A stretch of DNA of 64,000 bases from Anthostomella pinea (GCA_963556695.1 CAUWAG010000010.1:620001-684000), one strand, 5' to 3'; positions 22,226 to 35,213 are shown, numbered from the stretch's first letter. Numbers and translations are program-made. The notes: a model not told the origin generated them from the sequence alone.

Positions 22226-22396
22226 GGTATAATCTGGTTATATAATTTAACGTTATTTAATTATAACCTCTTTACTTATAACTATTATTAATTTTAAAAA
22301 CTTAGCTTAAGACTTTGATTTAAGCTGGTTTAAAAAGAGTAAGAATATTCAAATAGTCCGATCCTTTTTAGCCATAATATCTTTGATTACAAGCTA

Positions 22397-23746
22397 AACT
22401 GGGTGGAAAAAAGTCTCTGCCCGACCCATCACAATCTTCTTCTAATCAAAACAACGCGTCAATCACCCTTTGACTTCACCACTCTTTCAATACTGCAATT
22501 AATAATGGATTTATGATCTTTTGGGAACAAATTGAGCAGCAATTACGTCGCTAATGGCGAATTCATTTCAGAAGCTCGCTTGGCAATTGTGGCGGCGCAA
22601 ATTGACGGCAGAACGCGTAGGGATGTTACAACCACGTTCAAAATGAAGCGCCTAAAAACCATCTCTCACATCACCACCAACTTTGAGGCCACCTCCACAC
22701 CAAATTCTGCCCCAAGAAGTGGTCGCCCACACGTTTTGAATACTCGCAAACGCGCTCGTGTGATCGAAAAGGTAAGAGAGCTCCCCAGTGCGACGTGGCA
22801 AAAGATCTAAAATGAAGCCCGCATTTTGTGCTTTTTCAAGACTATCAAGAAGATATGTCACGCACACGGCCTCCAGCAATGGCGCACAGCAAAGCGAATC
22901 AAGCTCACGGATAAGGACACTCAAAAGAGGCTCGCTTTTGTCAATTATTATAGCATATTAGAACACCTGGAGGAGTTATTATGAGCCATGTTCTCAGACA
23001 AATATACGGTCTAAAACTCATCCGATAATCCAAGCGATTGGGCCATCTAATTCTCTTCAGAGCGGTACCGTTATGATCTCGTGAACTAGACGGATCATAG
23101 CAAATCTCATATTTCGATAATGGTGTGGTCTATGATCTGGCTACGCAACGAAGAAAGAGGACTAGGCAAGTTGGTCTTCTGCCCACCCGATGCGGATGTT
23201 CTGCACAGAGGAATATCCGCAGAGTCATATAAATAGGTTGTTAAAGAAGGCCTGCTTCCGTTTTATGAGGCTAGAGATCCTTTTATTTAAGATAACGCGA
23301 AAATTCACCTTACTAGCGGTGTTCCGGAGTGGATAGAGGAGCACAGCATCTGCAGTAGTGACTGGCCTCCTCACAGCCCCAATATGAACATAATCAAGCA
23401 CGTTTAGCGATTTCTGAAGAAGAAGATACATGAAATCAAGCCTGAATTTTCTGAATTAAAGGACAATATCCCCTATTATCGCTACGCACATGAGTTAATT
23501 GAGCAGGCGTGGTCAGAGATTGATACGGAGCAAGTTTGGGTTTTGATAGAGTTACTAGAGGACCGAATGGCTGCAGTGAGGCGCGCCAGTAATTGGTATA
23601 CACACTATTAACTTATCTATGAAATGTAATTTATTTATGAATTCTATCACCTGAATTAGATGCCTTGTGGTTTAATTTAATTAGAGGTCGCAGTAGATAG
23701 AAAGGGTAAAAATGGGGATCGGGCGGAGTCTTCTGTCCACGGATTG
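22397..23746 (+). mobile_element. Tc1/impala-like transposon
   Basis: A 1350-bp element between TA dinucleotides (22395-22396 and 23747-23748) with imperfect inverted repeats of about 31 bp (left AACTGGGTGGAAAAAAGTCT, right inward CAATCCGTGGACAGAAGACT). Length and target fit impala-type Tc1 elements. The transposase inside is broken. Confidence 0.85.
22532..23611 (+). pseudogene. Tc1-type DDE transposase, inactivated
   Basis: The N-terminal helix-turn-helix (NGEFISEARLAIVAAQI... to about 22800) is followed by a stop, then KRIKLTDKDTQKRLAFVNYY, a FSDK block in place of the usual FSDE, and the C-terminal catalytic part DNAKIHLTSGVPEWIEEH ... DWPPHSPNMN (about 23290-23395). In Tc1 proteins the last motif is normally SPDLN; the third catalytic Asp is here Asn at 23381-23383, explained by one G-to-A change. 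Several stops, including after IIKHV, confirm that it is dead. Confidence 0.85.
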
Positions 23747-24462
23747 TATATAATTTAAAAAATGGTATAATTCAAGCCGGTTTTTAAGTTTTTTATTTAT
23801 TATTACATATTTATTTAAAATATAGTTAGAAGCAAGGTAAGTAATGTAAACTGGTATAATAAAGCCTTATATATTAAAAAACTAGTTACTTTTCATTTTT
23901 CAAAAGTATTCTTGATTTATATAATAAATTAAGTAAATAATACTCTTTTTTCATTAACATTTACTAGCTTAGCGTATATAAAATTATATCACTTATTTAT
24001 AGGAGGTTATTTTAATTAAGGTTTGACTACTTAATTTCAACGACAAGTATATATAATAGTTCTGGTTTTATAAGCGGCCTTTTTTTATATATAATATATA
24101 ATAAGACTTTCTTAGAGCGCTTTGCCTATTTTCAAAGTTATTTTTGAATTCTTTTTACCAAGAATCAACATTAAAATTATAAATACTTAAACCGGTCACT
24201 AGCTCTTTTATTATCGTTTATATAGCTCTTTATATATATTTGTTCTTCTAATAAACTCAAATAAACCTATAAAAATAAAAATATAAAGTGATTAATATAA
24301 ATTACACTTGGATATATCTCTTATTATAAGCTTTTATTATACTTATTATAATCTTGTTTTAAAGAATAAGCTAGCTAATAATTGATCTTAAAAGTTAGTA
24401 TAAATACCCTTCCAAATATTTATAAATATTGCCTTTAAGTATATTAGTGATGGTCTAGTACC

Positions 24463-24640
24463 TGTTTCCACCTGGTTAGATGCTGAGTCATCAGGTCACG
24501 TGTGGATTAGATAAGGAAGGACACCACCCTATGTGCTGTAGCCATTCGGGTGCACACACACCTGGATTTCTTTCCTTCTCTACCTTGTTATTTTTAGAAT
24601 ACCACAAGTTTTCCAGCACAACGCCGCAGGTATCGTGACA
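24463..24640 (-). repeat. solo-LTR-like repeat, copy 2
   Basis: 178 bp, reading on the minus strand from TGTCACGATACCTGCGGCG to CCAGGTGGAAACA, so it begins TG and ends CA. It matches 21144-21300. It lies isolated in A+T-rich DNA. Flanking pentamers do not match, so a target duplication is not supported. Confidence 0.6.
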
Positions 24641-25639
24641 ACATTAATCTCTTTTAATAAGCAGTCTTTAAATTGGTTTATAATCTTCTATATCGTTTTA
24701 AAGGTTAAAAAACTGATTATTCTTATATCTGTTTAGAAATTAAAAATTGCCGATAAGAACTTTGTATAACAACCGTTAAAAGGATAATACTTATCTAATA
24801 TATTAATAACAATAAAACCCCATGAATTTTTAGCTGTTATTAATTTAAATGCTTTAAAAACATCGTTTATAAATAGCCGAGTTCATTTTTACTTATATTA
24901 ATTATTAAAACAATTATATTTTTATAATAAAAAAAGCTAGCTTTAAGGTAGCTATTTTAATAAACAGAATAACAAGCTTTTAATAACATACTCGCTTTAA
25001 CGATTATAGTTATAATAAACATAGGCAATTATAACATTAATCTTGCTATTACATCACTTTTTAAACTTATTGATAATAATTAATAAAAAGGTGATCTTTT
25101 TAACTTTAAATATCCCGGGATAAAATAAAATCTTATCTATTTTTTTAAACTAACTTATATATTTATCGAAACTGAAAAGCTATTATTTTATACCTAGTTA
25201 ACGTCCCTTTAAATACTTGGTTTAATAAGGCTTATAATTACTTGATATTAGCTACTTTAATATTTTAATATCTTTTTTTTTTAAATATTGTCATATGTAT
25301 ATAACACCTTTATTTAAAAAAGAAATGGTGTTTAAAACTATTAAAACTATTTAAAATGACTAAATAATCTTTAAAATCGCTGTATAGCTAATAACAAGTT
25401 TTCAATAAAAAATTTAAGATATAAAAGTACTAACTATTTAATAAAATATCGCCTAACTTTTTTTAGCCTCTACCATATTTAATGATATTATATAAAGAAG
25501 TTTTATATATATATATAGCTGTTATTATCATAACGTAACCTTATTAAAGCAATGTTTTTTTTAACTCTCAATATATTTATAAATGCTATAAATGATAAAA
25601 TACATAAATTCATTCATTAGTTTAACAGCTTTTCTTTCA

Positions 25640-25875
25640 AAGTGTGAACATTGTAGTGCTGTCAGATATAAGCTGCAGCTGTCCGCTAGGTGAAAGGGAT
25701 GAAAGGGGCCCAAAGGCGGTAAAAGGTCCATTATGGTGACCAGTGGCAGGTTTGTTGTTCGCTGTCAGGCAGCAGGGCATCAAAGGGCTGTCACACCTGT
25801 ATTTAAGTGGGAATCTCCCCCATGGATCTATAGTCAAGACACAGACCATTATCCATCCCATTCTGACCCATGGAT
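25640..25875. repeat. dispersed repeat, copy 2
   Basis: Partner of 20255-20500, sharing GGTGAAAGGG, TCCATTATGGTGAC, TGTCAGGCAGC, GCATCAAAGGGCT and GACACAGACCATTA in the same order. It is embedded in A+T-rich decayed DNA, but itself keeps near-normal composition. No coding potential. Confidence 0.55.
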
Positions 25876-27420
25876 TTCCACATAAAGCATAATATATCAT
25901 TTTATAATAAAATCTCATTATAAATTAAAAAATTTTTTATAAGTGGGTTAATAAAAGTAATAAAGCTATAATATATAGCGAGATTATTATTATATATTAA
26001 TCGTATTTATTAAACAGTTAGTTTTAACATGTTATCTTCATAAGCAGCTAAGTAGTGTTTACTATTTTTAACGACATAAAAGCTCTTAAGTTTATAACTC
26101 TAGTTCGTGCTAGCGTTTAGTTTTTAAAATATATCTTATAACCTTGAAAATTGATTAAAAGCGCTTCTAATATTTTTCAAGCTCGTATCCCTTTATTAAA
26201 TTAATAATTTTAAGTAGGGCTACTACCGCTTTCATAAATGTCGGTAGCTTGTTTAAGAACCTTATAAAATAAAGGCTTTGTCTTAAATAGTCTTTTCGTA
26301 GTCGTATTAATATACGCCGCTATGATTATAACTATAAAAAAACTAACGATGGCGTTTTTTAAGCGGATGTTACACTTAGCCGGAGAACCGCCGCTAATGC
26401 CAACTATAAAACCAACTTTAAGATTTAAAAAGCTGCGTATTATATCTTTAATAACGTTTATAACATTCATAAGCTTATACTTTTAATAAGATAGTAATAT
26501 AATAATGTTATTATATTATTTATTCATTTAAATATATAATCTTTTTTATTGTTAGCTGGCTTTAAGTTTAGTTCGCTATACTTTTTATCAAAAAACGTTT
26601 AAATAATAACTTGCTTTTTTTTCAACGGCGTAAACCTAACTAATCATATACTTATTATGATTTACTATCGTAAAATAACGCAGCACTTATTTTCGAAATC
26701 TCCGCTAAAAGAAATACTTTAAATAGCGTAGTAAAAACCGGTTGAAGACCCGTTTTATTTTAATAACCTAATAATACGTAATAATAAAAACAGCTTAGCC
26801 GTTAAAAGTATAAATCAAGTTCCAAATCTTTATACATATATATATTCACTTAGTCTTTTCTTTTTAATTCCAGCTATTAGTTTATTAATGTTGCAATTAC
26901 TTTCGCTTATATTATTAAGCGTTCTTATATTTAAAAGTAGCGAAAGCATTTTAATGAAAGGGCTTCAGCTTATAACTATAATAAAAAAGAGATTAAAAAC
27001 GAGCCTTTCCACCCTTTTAAATGCTAATTTACATCTTTTACTAATTAGTGGTGTTTAAGAAAATTCGACTTAAAAGCAGGTTAAAACAGAAACTAGCTAA
27101 TAATCGACTTAAGTGTGCTTACACTGTGTATAAAAAGATAGTAGCGACAATAACTAAGCTATGCTAACTCGGCGTTTAATAGCAGGCTAGTAGATATTGA
27201 ACGCATTGCTTAAATAAAACGAAGATTGTACAATTAAATGCGGGCTATAAAATACAGTTAAATAATAATGATTTTTATAAACGGCTAAAATCGGCAATTA
27301 ATCGGCTTAAAAACATATTATTATTTGAACTAGGCATAATAAATAGGATGGTTCAAGCCTAGTAAGGTTAAATCTGCCTTGCAATGAACTTTAAGTCGTT
27401 AATAAGTAAGGGCGGTAGCT

Positions 27421-27880
27421 TTACTTACACCAGGCTACCTACTCTTTGCAGCTGTTGGATTAAAGGTACGCCTAGAAGGCACCTTGGTAGGTAGATAACG
27501 TAACCTAGCTGTTCCGTCCTGATCCAGCCCCCTCTGGCACAAAACTGCCACAGTCGCACAAGGACACTCTAAACAGACGGAAGACACACACACACTTCAC
27601 TCTGACAATTGGCTCAAATCTGACAGCAGCTTATATCACAGACGTCCATTGCCTCGAGCCCTCGCTTCCAACCTAACGTTGGCCATGTTCGATCAATCAA
27701 CGCCTGGGCTACATCCCGGCACTCATTGCTAACACTATAATAACGTTTGCAGCATATAGCCCTTGCTTAATGCCCACACCTTATGCTCGAGTTTAGCCTG
27801 CCGTCTCGCATTGATATATCTCGGCTTAAGACTTGTTGTCGGCTCAGGGCTCATTGTGACAGTCCGGGTTAACGAAAGTT
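27421..27880. other. normal-composition island, content unknown
   Basis: About 450 bp of ordinary composition between an A+T-rich block and the LINE. It contains a short CA run (27584-27594) and no open frame or recognised repeat. It could be the remains of another LTR or a host fragment. Confidence 0.35.
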
Positions 27881-28379
27881 TAAAGCCAAGCATTAATCGT
27901 TTATAAGTTTATATACACTTATATATATTTGCAGTGCGCTATTATTACCGCCATTTATCATCAATAAAATTATTATTACTCATACGCTGACCCGCCGTAT
28001 GGACATCTCGGAGAGTCGTCCGGTATGCAGACCTCCTATGATCTATCTTCGTGTGGTAAAATCCAGCAGGGGATGAAAACCCACACGCTACGGTTTAGTT
28101 CTGGCTTTATTACGGCATTGCCGCGGTTTATTGCAGTTGTATGTCATGACCTTCACTGTCTTGACTAACCTGATAGGGCGCGTATTCCTTGGCCCCTGAG
28201 ACCTCTTCCCCTTTGTGATATTCCCCCTCCCCCTCGTGGTATCCCTATTACCATATTCCCCCTCCTCTTCTATTCTATCTGGTACCGTTCTATATCCTCT
28301 TCGGTCCGGCTCTTTGGCGCCTGTTGGGCCACTTTGCCACTGCTTAGCTTCCTTGCTAGTGAGAACATTCCCAGTAGCC

Positions 28380-31300
28380 CTAGTCTCAAAAACCACCGTA
28401 TAAATTCCGGGGTCTCGTCCGGATCTGACAGTAAGCTCTCAAAGTCCCTTCTTGACCGCAATATTCTCGTCCTGAGAGAGGCTTACAGTCTGCCTTTTTG
28501 GGCCGCGTAAGAGGGTATCGAACCGTCACGTGGTATGCCGTCTCCTTCTCGCCGCAATCGCAACGTGGTGTAGCCTCTCCTGGCACTCTCTTCTAGAACA
28601 GGAAAGCCTTTAAGCCAATGGTCTCTGTCCAGACCTGGCATAGGGCAGACGCCTCATGTTTCCGCAATCCGTAGTAATATTGTAGGACCGCCCCTGCGAG
28701 CTCCTGTACGAATATCCTTGAGCTGCTGGCGACCTCGTAGCAACCCCCGTCTGGCTGGCTCTTACGATAGCAACTATCTATCAATTCCTCCACGACCTCT
28801 CTAGTGCCTGTTCCGGGTGGTCTTGGCCCAGTCACTTTAGGATCGCCTCCTTCCAGTCCGTTGGGTTATCCTTCTGTGGGGACGCTGTTGCGTAGGGCGA
28901 CCGCCAAGGCCGACCTCTCCCCCGCCTGCCGCCTTGCGCGGGTCTCTTTGCGGCTTCTATTACTGCCAACCTTGCGTCTCTCGCACTCTCTGCCACCTTT
29001 CTTGTTTCAGTAATAACGTGTCTACCTGCCTCTCTGTACATTCAACCTTCAAATGCTGCTACCTTTATATCTAGGTATGCGTCCAGCAGGGGACAATTGG
29101 TCTCTATCTCCAATAAATATTGCGGCGTGGCTTTAAAGGCCCCTGCAACCACCTTTAAACACGCCGCTTGCGTAGTAAGCATCTTCCTTGCTAGTCCTTG
29201 TGCCTAATTGCCCTCCGATGGTGTATGCCACGCCGTCGCACCAAAGGCGATGGCGCTTCGTACCACTTTGGTGTATACCTCTCGGGCTCGCGCCGCACTA
29301 CATTCCCACATGGAGGCCACTATCCTGGTGAGGCCAAAGATCTGGCGTTCCATCTTTGCCTTTATCTCTTTTAGGTGCCTGTTCCACCGCAACTTTCTGT
29401 CTAAGTATACTCCAAGGAACCTAGTTGACGGTACCGGCTTTACCAGAACCATCCTGTTTTAGACCGGATCCTGGATTTCTTCCTATTGCCGCATAAAATA
29501 TATGACTTGTTTTTTCCCGCGTTGAACTGCATTCCGTGGCGAGCCGACCACCTGTCACATACCTGGTATGCCTTTTCAAGGACTTTATAATTCCTCTTGG
29601 CGTCCGGGTGGACCGCTAGCATGTTGGTATTATCAGCAAAGCCCATTACTATCATGGGCAAGCCTGCTGCTTCAAGCTCTTCATATAGTGTGGCAACATA
29701 TAACAAGAAGAGGATGGGGGATGCTGGGGACCCTTAGGGGACTCCAGCACTCAATTCTCGGGCTGCTGACTCTTTTCTATTAAAAAGAAGCTTAGCTGAT
29801 TATCTGTTAATATAGCTTTTTATTTATCTAATAATCCACATAGGGTATCCCTTTTTCTATAAAATGTGGCAGAGCCGCGTAAAGACGACGGCATCAAAGG
29901 CCCCCGTGATGTCCAGCTGCATTAGCGTTGCTACTGCGCCGTAGCTCCATCCTGTATGGACTGCTTTGACTACCATGCGGATCGCATGTTCTGTCAACCT
30001 GCTCTTACGGTTCTCTATTTGGCCCTAAGGAAAGAGCCCGTGTGTTCCCGCTGCCTCTATTATACGGTTACTGATAACCTTTTCTATGACTTTCCCTATG
30101 CAGCTAAGAAGCGCGATGGGCCAGTAGGCCCCTAGAAAGGCCTTTTCTTTTGGTGTCTTTCCGGCTTTCAATAATACTATTATTGATGCTATTTTGAACT
30201 GTTTCAGCCACTCGCATAGAATAAATGAGCATTCTGTGACCTCTGCCAGGGCCACTCTTAGCGGTTTGCTGCATGCTTTAAGAAATTCTGTTGGCAGAAA
30301 GTCCCAGCCCGGGGCCTTCTAGGGTTTCATCAAATCAAGAATTGCCTTAATGTCCTTCTCGTTCACCTTCCTACTTATGGCAAACTTCCCTTGAAAGGGG
30401 TCTAGTCCGGTGTCAAAATCTTCCGGAATATCGGACAGGTCCGCTGTTAGGGAAGGAAAGAATTTCCCTGATAAGATATCTACCTGCTCGTCAAACTTAG
30501 ATGTCAGACCTCCCATGGAGCCGGGTTTCCTTAAGGGCAGGAGCGTTCCTGCCTCTCGTGGTTTGAAATCGTGCAGCTGTGCCGCCCTTTCAAGATCTCA
30601 AAGCTTCTTTTTATCTTTGGACGTTGCTGTTGTGAGGTAATGCCATGTTTTTGTCTGGGCTTTACTGATGGTCTGTTTCTGTACCCGCCTAGTCTTTGCT
30701 AGGCCTTCAAAGTCTCGATCTGACCGGGAGGATTAGTAACGTTTTCTTGTCGCTTTTGTATGTGCCATCGCACAGCCGATGTCCTCGTTCCACCACTTCT
30801 ATTTGAACCCAGAATTAGGCTCTTTTTTCCTTGTGAAGGCGTCTGCAATGCCTTGGAGCCGCTCAAGCAGCTTGTTGATATACTCTTCCAGTTCCTTGAT
30901 AGATCCGGCTCCCTCTTGAGGCGCAATCTTCAAGCCTTCGACTTGGACCGTTGTTTTGTTTATTGTCTTTCACGATCAATCTAGCGGGGCCCCGTTTCGT
31001 TTCGGTGTCTCGGTGTGAATTCGTACCATCTGCAGCAGGTGGTCTGAGCCCTCCCACTCCGGTGGGATCTTTAGCTCTGCCCTCAGGAGTGGGTGGGCCC
31101 AGATGAGGTTTATCGTGGAGTCCCTCTGATCATGCCCCATTCTTGTGGTCATTCCTCTTGGTGTCACTAGTTTTAGGTTCATCGCTTAAATAAGCATTAA
31201 AAGTTCCTCGGTCTCTGCACCTAGCGTGGTTCTTCTGTGTGTATCCCATATCGGGTGGTGGAGGTTAATATCGCCTGCTAAGACAACCTTGCCCTCCCAC

Positions 31301-31600
31301 CTCTCGTTAGCAATTGCCTAGAACGGGGGTGCGCGGTTCCTGCTCAATACCGGCTCATTATATAGCGATATAATGTTTAAGACACCTTCCTATAAGCAGA
31401 ACGTGACCGCTGTCCAATTATGCCCTGCGCGTGCCTGCCATGCCTCCGGGGCGAACTTCTTGTTGATGTACAACATTGCCCTGCCATGCCTCGAGTAGAT
31501 CGGTATGTACTGCAGCTGGCCGGGCAGTGAATGGCATTCTCAGGGCCAATCCATGGCTCCTGGATTGCGATCACGTCCGCCAGTCCCTTTATCCCGTCCT
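28380..31600 (-). pseudogene. LINE ORF2 (endonuclease-RT) remnant
   Basis: In order on the minus strand: endonuclease N-terminus AIQEPWIGPENA (about 31570), endonuclease C-terminal part with EWEGSDHLLQMVRI (about 31050), RT entry block IASIIVLLKAGKTPKEKAFL and WPIALLSCIGKVIEKVI (30200-30060), RT active-site block MGFADNTNML (29620-29645), RFLGVYLDRKLRWN thumb region (about 29420), and a C-terminal CDCGEKETAYH motif (about 28570). The RT motif is normally FADD; the second Asp is Asn here (29629-29631), a single G-to-A change on the coding strand. The protein is inactive. Confidence 0.8.
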
Positions 31601-31679
31601 TATCCTCCCCACCCTGGATTGCTAAGGCTACGTTCTGTTTCGAAGCTTCTGTGTTCCACTATGCCAGGTATACCGGCAT

Positions 31680-33160
31680 TAAACGACTGGGTGCTCGGGT
31701 GTGTCAACGCTGTTACTCTCGGCCCTATCCTGGGTGCTTGAGATATCGATTGTCGGGATGTGTGACAGTCCGTTTGGTGCTGCTTTTCTTGCCACTGAAA
31801 TGAAAAAGATTATGGTTTGCGAGGCGCTAACGTGTGTTGGCTGGCCTTTTTTTGGTGTACTTCCGTTCATGTGATGGTGGCCGCCCTGCTTCCTCTTCTG
31901 GACCACTGTGAAGCCATCCGCTCCTGTCCGGAGCATTGCTGGGTCTTTCTGGATCTCGAACTGCCGGGGTTGGTATTTGTATGCCTCCCGAGCCACCTCC
32001 TCTCACCCTATGTACACGCGGCACCTTTTATCCCACGCCATATGGTTTCTCTGTACAGTTCCTGTATTTAACTCTCTTCTGATCGGTGTTTGAAGGGCAG
32101 TTAACTTCCTCTCCTTTGTGTGGTGCTCCGGCATACCTATCATACCTCGGTTTATTTTGGCAGTATTTTGCCGGGTGTCTAAAGTTGTGGTACTTGTAGC
32201 ATTGTTCGACTCGGACGTTCTTTGTGAACGGTTCGTAAGAATAGATTGCCACTTTCTATACCAATCCTTGCTCGCATAGCTTTTAGGTCTCCGTTATGTC
32301 ATTTACCCGTAGTACTAACATTGTATGTCGGTGCTCCGGGTTTCTTGGGAAGATGGGATGCATTTTCCTGATCTTTGGTGCATATTGTTATATCTCTCCT
32401 AGAAGCTCTTCTGGCTTTGTGTGAGCTTTCCGCAAAATGTGGTGCAGAAGACCTTTTGTTATCATCGTGAATTCACAGCTCGACTGTTCTGCCATTGCCC
32501 TAAAGGCAACTCTAATCTACGCTGCTGTCCCTTCCTTATACTTGTTTGTTGTGTTAAGGAACGTAACCGCGACGTCCCCGCTGGGAAGTTGGCAGGCTGC
32601 TACCGCTTCTTGTACGCCAATCGCCATGTTTACCGCTTGTACCATTTTGATGGCTGTCCTTTTCGTCATCTCTCAGATGCTTTCAGAGTTTTGAATGATA
32701 ACCTCCCGCTAGATCAGCCCCGGCACAAATACTTTTGGCGTGTTTGTCACTACGGGTCCACCTGCCGCGGCCATATTGGCCCAGGATTATGGTCTTATTG
32801 TCCCTGGTACTGCTTGGGGTGTCTTGGGCATAAATCGCCAAAATGTTGTTTTGATGGACCTGTTGAGTTCGTCTCGCATGATCGCTTTGGTGTTTCGGTT
32901 TCCTGTCGTAATTATTGCTGTATTTGCATTGGCCTTGGTGGCCTTTTGCGCCTATATGGCTGCATACCTATGGACTATCTGGATGACCTCCTCTAGCGCG
33001 CCCTCCTTCATTAGGTTAGCCAAATCTTTCTTTAACGTAGTTTGCTCCTCTGCTTCTCCACGCTGTGCCTCGCTCACTGCCGGTGCAGTTGTGTTGGTCG
33101 CGCTTCATCCGGCGTTGAGATGGTACGAATTCTGCTCAAGCCCTGCCCTTCCCTGATCAA
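31680..33160 (-). pseudogene. LINE ORF1 (gag-like) remnant
   Basis: Minus-strand blocks include a segment of low complexity, then ITKGLLHHILRKAHTKPEEL and MHPIFPRNPEHRHTMLVLRV, and a Cys/His region at about 32250-32030 (VEQCYKYHNFRHPAKYCQNK followed by further CX..C pairs). CX2C of the first knuckle reads CYKY, so its second Cys is lost. These proteins bind the element RNA. Several stops break the frame. Confidence 0.7.
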
Positions 33161-33741
33161 TGACCATTGGTTCATCCGCACCACTATCTTACGTCATTGC
33201 TTGGTGATCTTGAAAACCACGCTGCAAGGTAAATTCGGTAGGTAGGAATGCGAATCTTCAAATTATTTGATGTAATAGTGTGTTGTTGCAGAGTTATCCG
33301 TGTCGTTCCCCAAATCCTCACGTCTCAAGCCTGCTTGTATGTTTGCTCATCATCAATAAAAAGACTATATTTAAATGTAAATAAACGCTTGCCAAGAAAA
33401 TTTATGTAATCATGAAAAAGCACTAATATAGCCTTTTTTAAAACTAATAATGGACTTAAAACCTAGCATTGCTTAAGCCCTTTATTGAGCTTTTACCCCG
33501 CCACCGCTTTTAACAGGTTAGCTTAATAAGCTGTAGCTATTATACTTAGTGTAATAATATGCGCTTAAAACGTTTTTAATTAAAGATAATGAATAACGCG
33601 TTATAATGATAATTGTAAGTACTTTATATTAAGTAAACAAACAGGGTTTAACTTACCCGTCAATATTTAAAAAGAGACTTAAAATTTATTAGTAGAAATT
33701 TAAATAAAAACATAGTTTTATAAGCCTTTATACTTATTATA

Positions 33742-34259
33742 TGTTACGAACCAACGAACAGTGCGGCCTGATAGCAGGCCCAAAAGGGACGATTAGAAAT
33801 AGGTTGAACAGTGAGTGGGGTGCTGATCAGTAGAGAGATCTGAGCAACGGAGCAACAGTACACAGATCGCGTGACCAGCAGGACCTGGGTCATGTGACTA
33901 AGAATTTGGATCACTGGATCACCATGGTGAGCCAGTGGGCAGGATCACCTTGGATCACCGGCGATCCAGAGTGAGCCACCTAATCAGTGAGAGAGAGATT
34001 GGATATATAAGGACAGACATTTCCCAGCTAGATAGATAGACAGTCTCTGCCTAAGTGATCAATCTAAGCATCTTAGCCAACCCTAAGGTGGGAGAAATCT
34101 CCTGACGACTCGACTATACAGTGAACCCAGTTCAGACCAAGCCCCAGTATCTGAGTGTCTTCTAGTTGACAGAAGCCTCTATCATCCTTTGTGTTGACTT
34201 ACTTCAGAATATAAACCTTATAGAACCCATTAGCCTTATAGGTTAGACGGCTTGTCACA
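33742..34259 (+). repeat. probable solo LTR with TATA box
   Basis: 518 bp of normal composition in A+T-rich DNA, beginning TGTTACGAACC and ending CTTGTCACA, with a TATATAA box at 34004-34010 followed by a likely transcription start region. Flanks are TTATA and TATCA, so a target duplication is not clear; decay of the flanks could explain this. Confidence 0.6.
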
Positions 34260-34633
34260 TATCAGTAAAACTTATAACTTAAAAAAGATAAGTGTTTTAA
34301 TCGAGACAATCATAAATTGTCATAAAAATGTTAAGATTTTAAAACGATATAATAATATAACAATATATTACGTTATATTATCAAAACCCATTTTCAATTA
34401 ACTTATTATAATTTGCTTAAAGTGTTATTAATGAGGTAAAAGGTTTGCTAGCTTTTTTTTTTGAGCTTATAGAAAAAGTAAACGCGGTTTCGTAGTTTTA
34501 ATAACTTTAAAGCCGCTATAATTATTAATTAAAGCTTTTAAAAAGTTAACTTATCATATATTAATGCGAGCTATATTTTTATAACAATATATCTATTTTA
34601 TAAAGGATTGCTTTTATATAACTTAAAACCTAG

Positions 34634-34838
34634 TGTCAGGAATCCTGTATCGGTGCAGAATAAGGGTAGATTCCCTAGTTGCTTGCTTCTTCTGGCTATG
34701 GGTAAGAGGGCCTGATTTGGTACTAAATACACACTTAAACCACAAAGCAGGGCCTATCTTTAGAGCATTTAATAAAGCTCCTTCATTCAGCTGCTTCCAT
34801 TGACCCCTTTGACCATCAAAGCCACCACAATTCTCATA
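34634..34838. repeat. solo LTR with 5-bp target duplication
   Basis: 205 bp flanked on both sides by the perfect 5-bp repeat CCTAG (34629-34633 and 34839-34843). It starts TGTCAGGAAT and ends ATTCTCATA. The expected terminal CA appears as TA, which is what a RIP-type CpA-to-TpA change would give. An AATAAA lies at 34770-34775. No internal coding sequence. Confidence 0.7.
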
Positions 34839-35213
34839 CCTAGTAAATTATAAGTGTAAGAAAGTATTCTTAAAGATATCTTATAATAAATCCTTATAAT
34901 AAGGCAGGCCTACCGCCTTGTATTCGTTAATCGTATAACGCTACCGCTTTTAATTGCCGTTTTATTTAAATTTCTGATTATAAAAACGCAATAGTTTCTT
35001 TAATAGCGTTTTAACGGCTTTAATACTAAAAACCTTTACACCTAGCTAAATAATTATTCGTTTAAAATTTTAATAAATAGTCTTTATTATATCAACTTAA
35101 CTTCCAAACTTTAAAATGTTAGCTTAATTAATATAAACTTAATTAGTTTAAGTTTATTTAACGCTATTATAATTAAACTCCGTTGAATCTTACAAGGCCT
35201 TTATAAAAACCAA

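Larger units (their letters stand above)
23750..27420. repeat. A+T-rich RIP-degraded block with two islands
   Basis: Almost all of this stretch is A+T-rich with no long open frame, as expected from heavy RIP of former repeats. Two islands keep normal composition: 24463-24640 (solo-LTR-like) and 25640-25875 (dispersed repeat). A minus-strand open frame at 26210-26470 (NVIKDIIRSFLNLKVGFIVG...) may be a remnant of an unknown element. No host gene is visible. Confidence 0.7.
28080..33240 (-). mobile_element. Tad-like non-LTR retrotransposon, degenerate
   Basis: About 5.2 kb on the minus strand with the order gag-like ORF1 with zinc knuckle, then ORF2 with endonuclease, reverse transcriptase and a C-terminal Cys/His motif: the layout of the fungal Tad1 clade of LINEs. 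There are no LTRs or inverted repeats. Many stops and shifts are present, but composition is less A+T-rich than the surroundings. The 5' end lies near 33240 and the 3' end near 27960-28080; neither is sharply defined. Confidence 0.8.
33250..35213. repeat. A+T-rich RIP-degraded block with solo LTRs
   Basis: Apart from two islands annotated separately (33742-34259 and 34634-34838), the sequence is A+T-rich without open frames. It separates the LINE from the NLR-like gene. Confidence 0.65.

Noticed and set aside
32421..32996. Plus-strand open frame of 191 codons with many Cys
   Set aside because: It lies opposite the gag-like ORF1 of the LINE, whose minus-strand frames match zinc-knuckle gag proteins; the Cys-rich translation is an antisense artefact.
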